Source: Elusimicrobiota bacterium (GTDB lineage Bacteria; Elusimicrobiota; Elusimicrobia; F11). From it: a DNA stretch of 16,809 nucleotides. Shown in pieces: positions 11,201 through 16,809 of the stretch (position 1 is its first letter; every line of letters begins with the position of its first letter). The DNA lies in the NCBI GenBank assembly GCA_022709485.1, contig JAKLIS010000007.1:1-16809 (forward strand). Reading direction: 5' to 3'. The position numbers were made by a program, and so were the translations under genes. The notes beneath the pieces were generated by a model. That model did not search any database. It was not told the origin of the DNA and saw nothing but the letters and a program-made list of their open reading frames with translations.

Positions 11201-14200
11201 CGATGATGGAGACGCGGATGCCGAAAATGAAAAAAATTGTTTAATAAATCTTTTGTGGAATGAATTGGAGCCCAATTATCAACAAGCCCTCATCCACTTG
11301 GATCCGCAAGGTGAAAATCATGCCAAAGGGGAATATTTCAACCGGCTTAACCAGATATCAAAAAATATTTCACGCCATCAGGTGAATCAATTGCCGCTCC
11401 ATTATTTGGCAAATGAATTTGGGTCTTTTATGTGGGAAATGAGGCAGGCAAATAATCGGCAGGATCCTCAATTTGAGAATAAGAAGAAAGATCTTGAAGA
11501 TCGTTTATGGACTCATCCCGACGTTAGAAAAGTCCATAATGCATTATGGGATTTGCACGGGCAGAATGAGGCCAAGGCCAAAACATATGTCTACGATTTG
11601 GTCGAAGCTTTCAGCCGAGAAGATGGGGCGGTGACGGTCTTCCGAATTTCCTTCAAAAAAATATTTGCTGACGCTGGAATTGAGGACGAAATCAGAAGGA
11701 TTCGTCAAGGACACCCGAAAGAGCATTTGTTCGGCCGTGTTTGGGAAGATTTTTTAAATTCAGAAGAGAAGGCGGCTTTGTTGGATAAATTTGATTTTGA
11801 CAGAGATAAAGCCAATAAATTTATTTATGAATCTCTTGAGCGCTTATTTTTGGAAAAAGCGGAAAGACTGAGTGCCGATAGATATTTGGAAGTAGGGCTT
11901 CTTGACAATTTTAAAGGAAAATTCCGAAAGTTAAGACATCTTCAGCATACAAATCATGAACGGACAGAAGAATTTAAAAAAGAATTATCGAGACTTATTT
12001 GGATCCATAAAATCACAAGAAAATACCAACAGGTTTGGATCCATAAAAGCACAAGAAAATATCAACAGGCCTTGATAGATTTGGGAAACGGCAATGAGGA
12101 AAACGCCCAAAATAAACTCATGGGGCGGCTTGAGGCGGCGGCGAAAAATCAAATGGAGGCCAGAGCCCGGGAAGAACTTTATGCAACAAGCGCCCAACTA
12201 TTCAAAAAAACCAAAAAACGTTTGGAAGCCTACCGTTTGTCGATGATTAAAATCAATGAACAATATGAGAAGAAATTGAGGGATTTGTGGAGTTCTCCGG
12301 AAGCCGGTGAACTAAAGCCCTCGTTTTTGAAAGTGACGGGGGAAGATGAGAACCAAGCTCGAAACCTCTTTTTTAAGATCTTAATGGCCCAAGTTTTACC
12401 GAATGATCCTGAAACAGCTGCTTTACGCGCGCAATATAGCCACCTCTTTTTCATCTCGGGAGACTTGGCTCAATTATGGAGAGAGAATCTGAAAGCCATT
12501 TATGAGGATAAGAGGGCAAAAGAAAAGAAAGAAAAAACCCCGATTTTCGAAATTCTTTGGAACGCCAAAGAAGTAATGCCGTTGCGTGATCTCCTTCTTG
12601 ATTTAAACGGAGAAAAAATAGAAAGCGCCCAGGAAATGATTTTAAGGGCTCTTGAAAACCATCTTTCCCCTTTGCCGGGAAAAAAGAAAGAAGAGGCCAA
12701 GGCAATGACCAATGAACAAAAGGCAAAGTTAAAACAAAACGTTCAAATTTTAAAGGCCGCTTCTACCGAATATTTGTGGAATCACCGGAAAGTTCAAAAG
12801 CCCAAAGGTGTTTCCCCGGCGAAAAAATTCTCACGGGCGTTTCATGCCTTGGTCGAACTTCAAATGGAAATGCACCCCCAATGGGCTTCAGGGGAGAGCA
12901 TTCAAAAAGCATCAGAAGAAATCACAAAATTATGGCTTGATAGCGAATGGTTTGCCGCGAAAAAAACTCAAAATCAGCAAATACTGGGCCGGGCGCCGCC
13001 GGAAATGATGAGTGAAGTTTTTGGGCTTCTCAACAGTCGCGATGCCGCCATTCTTTCAAATGTCACTCACCTCCCCTTCACAAATGAAGTTTTCGATCAA
13101 CTTGAAGAAATCTCACTAAACGAGCCATCTCTTCAAATTCCTATTGTTGAACTGAGTCAAAAGATGGTGGCGCATATCGATTCCCAATCAGCCGCGGATG
13201 ATATGATGGAAATTACCTCTCAACTGATTGCTTTAGGTGTATGGCGATACCCCACTGACTCCCAACCGGATTTGAAACTGCCGGATGATTTCAAGAATTT
13301 GTTTGCACCCATCGACTTGAAACTGGGCGTATGGGGAAAACTCCCCTTGGAGGGTCAAAAAGAAATCCTAAAGGTCCTGGTTCGTTTATGGCACCAAAAA
13401 GATCCCAATGTGGCCGTCCTTCTTTACGAACCGCTGGCGGAAGGGAAACCTCTTCACGTGGGGCTTATTCCCCGGAATTTGCGCGTGAATAATAAAGATT
13501 TGAACGCTTCTCTTAACAACTTCTTTGAATGGCAGTCCAAGGCGGTCAATGCGGAAGGTCGGGGATATTTCGGATATTTTGACGATCCAAAGACGATTGA
13601 TCGGGTGACCCATCCAGTTCCGGGTCTTGCGGGGCAATTCGCGGACTTTATGATCAACTTGGCTCGGGCGCTCCGGCCGGGCGGCGGGGGAATGGCCGCC
13701 GATTGCGCGCTTTGCTTAGAGAGGGTCAAAGAAAAATTTCCCAATGAGTTGTGGATGAAGATGGGAAAACTTCTCATCTACTTTAATCCGATGGCCGTTT
13801 GGCCGCCTATTCCAGGACAACCGGCCGATAAACAACCGCTTCATATTGTGATGTCTTGGGAAACCCATCGCGATCAGAAAGAGGTGGTTGAAGAAGACGC
13901 ATTGCAGGAATTATTCGATCAATGGGCCAATATCAATGGGTCTCCAAGTCTGGCCGATAAAGTGAAATTCCGAATGTTCATTAATGGCATTGACCAAGGA
14001 GGGGCTTCCCAAAATCACATTCATTCCCAGGCCGTTCGAAAAGAATTTAAAGGTGAAACGTCGCTGGTTGAGTGGCATGGGTATACATCCGGCGACAATG
14101 CCGGAGTGCGGGTGGGAGTCGCCACTCTGATGCCGGCTCCAGAATCATCTGAAGAAACCAAAACCGCCTTGGTTCTGGAAGTTAATGAGACCGCCCTCAG

Positions 14201-16808
14201 GGGAGGGCCACTGGCCGCTACTTTAAGCCAAGTGCTCAAAAGCATTGTCAAAACCGGGGATTCATTTGATGTGTTTTCTTTTGAATTGGATCCCAATAAT
14301 AAACAACGGATGTATCGAATTTTTATCACGGGTCGGTCAAAAGCCCACAGCGCCGCATTAGGGCAGATTCCCGGGGCGCCGCATGTTCTGGCAAGAGAAT
14401 TGATTGTGGAGAAGGTGGCGGGCAATTTTTACGCCTTTACACCCCAACAAATGAAGGAACTTGATGAAACAGATGAAAAGGATTCTCAAAAAAGAATGGA
14501 CCTTATCGATGCCTGGAGAAAAGCGGGTGAGTTAAAACAACAACCGCCGGAATATTTGATTGAGTGTCTTTCCAACATGATGGGAGAAGTGTCCTATAAC
14601 AAAGCTCAAATTGAATCCTTGGTTGGGCAGATGTCGCCCTTTCTTCCGGATCCAAATAAACCCGCTGCCATTGGGGTGGGGCTCATCCCGGAGGATCATG
14701 AAAATTTCGTGAATCTGCCGATTCAAGAAGCCTTTAAAGATCTGCGGGTTGTTCGGGTTCGATATTTTGACAAAGAGAATTTAATTGTGCTGGAAGAAAG
14801 GGGCAGAAATTATGAGGAAGGAAAATCCACAGACGAGTGGAAACTAGTGGGGGCTAAAAAGGTTGGAAATGAAAATTGGGGATATTTACATTTACCCAGC
14901 AATCCGCAGTTAACAGTGCCTCAAGTCGAAAATTTGGTTGCCGCGATTGAAATTGCATCGATGAAAGAAGGGGAAACAAAGGATCAGGAAAGACTGATAA
15001 GTCAAACAGACTTTGTCTTTGTTTTGCCCAAGGTTATTCCGGGGGAACCCGCTCAATCTTTGCCGATTGCTGTGGCTTACCATTCCGACAAGAAGTTTGT
15101 TCTTGGCCATGGAGGCCGGGGAAAACCGGATATTGAATCAAACAAAGAACAGAACGCTTATTTAACTTCTGAATTGATTGAGAAATTGATGCATTTGAGA
15201 AAATCCTCAATTTCAAAAGCTGATTTTGGTCGCGGAATCTCCGGTGACCTCCAACCTTTTATCGATATAGTTATCGAAAAAATCCTTCACCATGAAGCGA
15301 AACACGCGTACCAGAAAAATTTTGGAAATTATGGCTGGGAAGACGAAGAAGAAGTGAGTGAGATTTTGGCCATGCTGGTCCTTTTGGGAATTCTTCCTTT
15401 GCCCGATGGAGACATGCCGTTTTCATTGAACGCTTGGGGACAGGCGTCTGAGGTAGATCAAAACAATTTGGTGCGCGCTCTCTCGGTTATCTATGAGGAA
15501 AATCCGGCCGCCAAGAGGGCAGCCCTTATTTGGGGACCCAGTCGCCAGCAGGGGATTGCCATAAAAGGAACAATTCAAGCGCGGACCAGTCCTTCAAAAT
15601 CAGCCAGCAGAATAGATCCGGCTCATCAAGGCGTTCGCGTTCCTTACACCGAATGGAAAAGAGGAATGATATTAATCGTTCAGAACTCAGAAGGCATCAA
15701 TAGATTTTATAGGTTGAATGAGGCGGCCATGAGTTCTCAAGGTCGGTATTGGGTGGCCTCGGAAGTGGAACCAGCCAGTGGGGAAAGATTGACGGATACC
15801 GTGTTATTGAGCCACGTGAATGTGCCGAAAATGGGCCACTATAACACCTTCTTTGGAGAAATCCTATATACCCAAACATATCGAGATTCTCAAACTGAAA
15901 CGAGTGTCTACGAACAAACCGAGACCCGCGAAAAGGAAGAAACCGCTCGGATAAAGAATGAAGGGTTGGGCGTGGTTTTCAGAAACCCGCCGAATTTAAA
16001 ACAGATCCTTGAATCTGCTCAAGACCCTCAAAATTGGGATATAACCTCATTAAACGGAATTCCAAATCATGGAGAAGAAAACACTTTTGTCACCAGTGTT
16101 TATGTAAGAGCGACAACGACCTTTTTCCCCGGAGGGCCGATACAGACCTATCTGCCCGGAGTGGCATTTGCAATCTTTTCGCCGGGAAGCAATGAAGAAC
16201 AATCTGATTATACGACTCCGATATTAACCGATGGAATTCATCGGCCGCCGATGGATTCCTTCATTCAAATGGCGCGTGACTTAAGGAGAGTTCTTGAATA
16301 TAAATTAGATAACCTCAAGGTGAATTTAACCTTCCGCCGGTCTTTGCTTCTAAAGAGCCGAGAAGAAGCGGATGTTTTGTTTAGGCACCCCTCTCGAATT
16401 CACAATAGAGAAGAGGCTCTGAAAGTTTTGCATGAAGCAGGACTTCGAGGAAACGATCCCGAAGCAGAACAACGGGCATGGGAGGCGGAAGTATTAAAGC
16501 AGACCAAAGAAAAAGCCCAAGAAGAAACCGGCAACGCGGGTGGGTCTTGGAGAACTTTGGAAGCGCACCCAAATTATTTTAAACACGCCTATTGGGAAAC
16601 CCCGGGAGTGTATGGCGCGGCCAGTGCTCTTGTGGCCGTTCTACTTTCTTTGGCTGCTTTCCAAATTATTTCGCCGGCGTGGGCTCCCTGGGGTTGGTTT
16701 GCCGCTCCGGTTCTTTATCACTTCGCGCATTACATTGAAAATCCCGCCGCCACCCAGCAATGGGATGAAAGAGTCTTGGTTGGCATAAAGATTTTGGTTT
16801 CATCTTTG
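3..16808 (+). CDS. Giant multidomain membrane protein with GT48-like glucan synthase core (partial at both ends)
   Basis: A single open frame crosses the entire window: 5,602 codons with no TAA, TAG or TGA, and neither the true start nor the stop is inside. The order is beta-rich soluble region, one membrane helix, soluble region, membrane cluster, GT48-like loop, second membrane cluster, helical Trp repeats, HIT/GalT-like domain, HExxH domain, beta linker, and a new membrane segment. The membrane cluster/loop/membrane cluster core matches the topology of eukaryotic 1,3-beta-glucan synthases (about 1,800-1,950 residues), but this protein is at least three times longer. Composition is steady, with many charged residues and very few cysteines (about 12 by eye). 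Internal Met codons occur, but nothing suggests separate genes: there is no gap and no frame change. The likely role, polymerisation or export of a surface glucan from a nucleotide sugar, is inferred from the core only. The coding frame is near certain; the function is moderate. Confidence 0.95.
1254..1289 (+). repeat. Short in-frame tandem repeat, two 18-nt units (KPEENV/KPDENV)
   Basis: Two adjacent six-codon units encode KPEENV and KPDENV. The nucleotide copies differ mainly at third positions, so the duplication is older than the 36-nt one at 12000. It sits in a charged linker between beta-rich stretches. Confidence 0.7.
5247..5318 (+). other. Single transmembrane helix separating N-terminal region from synthase core
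   Basis: About 24 hydrophobic residues (window residues about 1749-1772) follow the flank YPRWAR and end in the basic, Trp-rich flank MWKWWLVRQ. This is the first membrane-spanning stretch in the window. Basic residues lie on both sides, so orientation is not decided by the positive-inside rule alone. If the following region is cytosolic, as expected for the part preceding a GT48 core, the preceding region of about 1,745 residues would be extracytoplasmic. Confidence 0.8.
5340..6825 (+). other. Soluble region before first membrane cluster; later part FKS1_dom1-like
   Basis: About 495 soluble, mostly helical residues. In 6170-6530 a segment starting TLEDYVITNVIIPRL is followed, after about 90 residues, by WEEFNDVFRYL (6459-6491). 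In fungal and plant 1,3-beta-glucan synthases the domain before the first membrane cluster (Pfam FKS1_dom1) has, as I recall it, a 'F-x-x-x-V-(I/L)-T-P-(L/I)-Y' segment followed by a 'W-x-x-Y-D-D-(I/L/F)-N-E-x-F-W' segment. The order, spacing and hydrophobic pattern agree, but few residues are strictly identical. The position just before a multi-helix membrane cluster supports the reading. A profile comparison is needed to go beyond a suggestive match. Confidence 0.45.
6825..7660 (+). other. First membrane cluster of synthase core (about seven helices)
   Basis: Strongly hydrophobic segments are visible at about 6843-6890, 6895-6950, 7000-7070, 7110-7170, 7230-7320, 7365-7425 and 7540-7655; the last is long enough for one long or two short helices. 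Short basic loops lie between them, such as YPRTKNPHKYRG near 7170 and NWGRRSKG near 7650. In FKS/callose synthases a cluster of about six helices sits in this place, directly before the catalytic loop. The loop following this cluster begins with a basic stretch, consistent with a cytosolic face. Confidence 0.85.
7660..9300 (+). other. GT48-like catalytic loop (1,3-beta-glucan synthase family, divergent)
   Basis: This soluble loop of about 547 residues between two membrane clusters is close to the loop length in FKS/callose synthases. Several motifs follow the family order as I remember it. RWVNLRSQAYYSNVHG at 8271-8318 recalls the 'W-x-S-L-R-x-Q-T-L-x-R-T-V-x-G' motif. VQLAY at 8655-8669 recalls 'L-R-V-A-Y-I-D-E'. 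IGVYTSDMFTGS at 8853-8888 recalls 'L-G-V-R-E-H-I-F-T-G-S'. HLTYYKLGKG at 9102-9131 recalls 'H-H-E-Y-I-Q-V-G-K-G-R-D'. LDALMSYGFY at 9258-9287 recalls the 'F-x-T-V-G-F-Y' at the start of the second membrane cluster. The family transfers glucose from UDP-glucose to a growing 1,3-beta-glucan at the cytosolic membrane face. The 'NQNHA-x-x-F-x-R-G' and 'R-G-G-(I/V)-S-K-A' motifs were not found, so activity and substrate are uncertain. Homology is likely; function is unproven. Confidence 0.72.
9312..10137 (+). other. Second membrane cluster of synthase core with APFLFNP signature
   Basis: About eight hydrophobic segments occur: 9312-9360, 9365-9447, 9474-9535, 9645-9705, 9715-9782, 9885-9930, 9950-10020 and 10080-10137. 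At 9759-9800 the protein reads WWLAPFLFNPAFTW. Eukaryotic 1,3-beta-glucan synthases carry a near-identical stretch at the equivalent place, as I recall it 'W-L-F-A-P-F-L-F-N-P-S-G-F-E-W-Q-K' in plant callose synthases and 'P-F-I-F-N-P-H-Q-F' in fungal FKS. This is the best single piece of evidence for the GT48 assignment. The cluster probably contributes to the channel that exports the polymer. Confidence 0.78.
10140..13300 (+). other. Long helical, charged region with Trp-anchored repeats
   Basis: About 1,050 soluble residues rich in Lys, Glu, Asn, Gln and Leu, with no proline-rich or membrane stretch; helices dominate. From about 10728 to 12670 an imperfect repeat recurs about eight times: an aliphatic-Trp pair, about 10-15 residues, an A-L-x-x-L-type helix, an acidic N/D/G-containing turn, then A-x-x-x-(L/F)-x-x-x-L-E. 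Trp codons start at 10740, 11001, 11256, 11508, 11742, 12000, 12288 and 12558, giving gaps of about 78-96 codons. The arrangement looks like a helical solenoid or elongated stalk between the membrane core and the downstream HIT-like domain. I recognise no named family; a TPR-like or other alpha-alpha repeat is possible. Confidence 0.55.
12000..12071 (+). repeat. 36-nt in-frame tandem duplication, two copies
   Basis: Two adjacent 36-nt units encode WIHKITRKYQQV and WIHKSTRKYQQA. Across the first 34 nt they differ at two positions (ATC to AGC and TAC to TAT), with two further differences in the last codon. Being a multiple of three, the duplication keeps the frame open. It duplicates the Trp-containing start of one helical repeat and is young compared with the diverged repeats around it. 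Confidence 0.92.
13400..14425 (+). other. HIT/GalT-superfamily nucleotidyltransferase or phosphorylase-like domain
   Basis: A cysteine pair DCALC (Cys codons at 13704 and 13713) lies about 30 residues before YFNPMAVWPPIP (from about 13779). This is followed by PLHIVMSWETHR (from about 13839) and then by GASQNHIHSQA, with His codons at 14016 and 14022 and Gln at 14028. This order (CxxC, N-P-x-x-x-x-P, 'h-x-H-hydrophobic' strand, G-A-S-x-N-H-x-H-x-Q) is characteristic of the HIT-like superfamily. It is nearest in pattern to GDP-sugar phosphorylases (GDPGP1/VTC2 type) and related DUF4922 proteins, and shares the H-x-H-x-Q of galactose-1-phosphate uridylyltransferase. Such enzymes form a covalent nucleotidyl-histidine and interconvert nucleotide sugars and sugar phosphates. 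Fusion behind a nucleotide-sugar-using synthase core would fit donor handling, but that link is inference. The catalytic residues appear intact. Confidence 0.7.
14530..14990 (+). other. Unassigned mixed alpha/beta segment between HIT-like and HExxH domains
   Basis: About 150 residues without a membrane helix or recognisable motif. A helical start (PEYLIECLSNMMGEV) leads to alternating strands and turns around AIGVGLIPEDHENF and LRVVRVRYFDKENLIVLEE. It may be a C-terminal extension of the HIT-like unit or the front of the metallopeptidase-like unit. Nothing supports a function. Confidence 0.4.
14990..15540 (+). other. Putative HExxH zinc-metallopeptidase-like domain
   Basis: The motif HEAKH (15291-15305; His codons at 15291 and 15303, Glu at 15294) sits in a predicted helix, ILHHEAKHAYQ. 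An acidic helix GWEDEEEVSEILAML follows 11-19 residues later and offers several candidate third zinc ligands. Before the motif, strand-like stretches (FVFVLPKV, LPIAVAYHSDKKFVLG) and the helix NAYLTSELIEKLM lie where many small gluzincin-type domains place their edge strand and preceding helix. The family cleaves peptide bonds using a zinc-bound water. The five-residue motif alone is weak evidence; the surrounding order raises it somewhat. It lies on the same side of the membrane as the HIT-like domain, because no membrane helix separates them, so it might process this protein or a cytosolic partner. Confidence 0.5.
15590..16600 (+). other. Beta-rich linker followed by helical segment, unassigned
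   Basis: About 335 residues. The first part (15640-15900) has alternating strands and turns (GVRVPYTEWKRGMILIVQN; RYWVASEVEP) and a Thr/Glu-rich stretch near 15885-15950. The middle (16080-16200) has more strands, including TFFPGGPIQTYLPGVAFAIF. The last part (16260-16540) is helical and charged, ending just before a membrane helix. No family is recognised. Confidence 0.45.
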
Positions 16809-16809
16809 G
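16605..16809 (+). other. C-terminal membrane segments, cut by the window edge
   Basis: A hydrophobic stretch from GVYGAASALVAVLLSL through AWAPWGWFAAPVLYHFAHYI (16605-16730) is long enough for two helices joined by a Pro/Trp turn. After a short polar loop (ENPAATQQWDER) another hydrophobic run begins (VLVGIKILVSSL, 16773-16808) and continues past the window. A third membrane module probably lies downstream. Confidence 0.7.

Noticed and set aside
12000..12071. CRISPR-like or attachment-site direct repeat
   Set aside because: The two 36-base copies are directly adjacent with no spacer, and each encodes the same 12-residue element in frame, so this is a coding tandem duplication.
14021..14425. 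Minus-strand frame of 134 codons
   Set aside because: It is antisense to the well-supported HIT-like domain, including its H-x-H-x-Q motif, and has no recognisable domain of its own.
16540..16788. Plus-strand 82-codon frame beginning with GTG
   Set aside because: It is out of phase with the giant frame, which remains open and encodes a clear membrane segment here. There is no separate ribosome-binding context.
3..16808. Eukaryotic gene or transcript
   Set aside because: GT48 suggested a eukaryote, but a gap-free frame of 16.8 kb without introns, fused to HIT and HExxH modules, fits an uncultured bacterium better. The sequence alone cannot exclude a eukaryote.

Overview
The whole window lies inside one giant protein-coding gene on the + strand. 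Reading in the frame whose codons begin at position 3 (residue n of the window starts at nucleotide 3n), I followed 5,602 consecutive codons, to 16808, without a stop. Both the start and the end of the gene are outside the window, so the full protein exceeds 5,600 residues. I see no intergenic gap, RNA gene, promoter, terminator, mobile element or CRISPR array. The short ORFs in the other frames are shadows of this gene.

Layout, N to C: (1) 3-5240, about 1,745 residues, soluble, charged, beta-rich, with loose YD/Rhs-like 'Y-x-x-D-x-x-G' elements and only two cysteines. (2) A single membrane helix near 5247-5318. (3) A soluble region to 6825 whose later part (6170-6530) resembles the region before the first membrane cluster in eukaryotic 1,3-beta-glucan synthases. 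(4) A first membrane cluster of about seven helices, 6825-7660. (5) A loop of about 550 residues, 7660-9300, with several motifs recalling the catalytic loop of FKS/callose synthases (CAZy GT48). (6) A second membrane cluster, 9312-10137, carrying the family-like WWLAPFLFNP signature. (7) A helical, charged stretch of about 1,000 residues, 10140-13300, with about eight Trp-anchored imperfect repeats and a recent 36-bp in-frame duplication. (8) A HIT/GalT-superfamily nucleotidyltransferase or phosphorylase-like domain (CxxC plus HxHxQ), about 13400-14425. (9) A putative zinc-metallopeptidase-like domain (HExxH), about 14990-15540. (10) A beta-rich linker. (11) A new membrane segment near 16605-16740, with another apparently beginning at the window edge.

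The intronless giant frame, moderate GC and domain mixture suggest an uncultured bacterium. Omnitrophota, known for giant proteins, is my first guess, but this is not proven by the sequence. GT48 is, to my knowledge, almost entirely eukaryotic (fungal FKS, plant callose synthase). If the assignment holds, this is a highly unusual bacterial glucan-synthase-like membrane machine. It would be fused to a nucleotide-sugar-type HIT domain, a putative peptidase and a very large, probably extracytoplasmic N-terminal region. A role in making or exporting a surface or adhesive polysaccharide is inference only.
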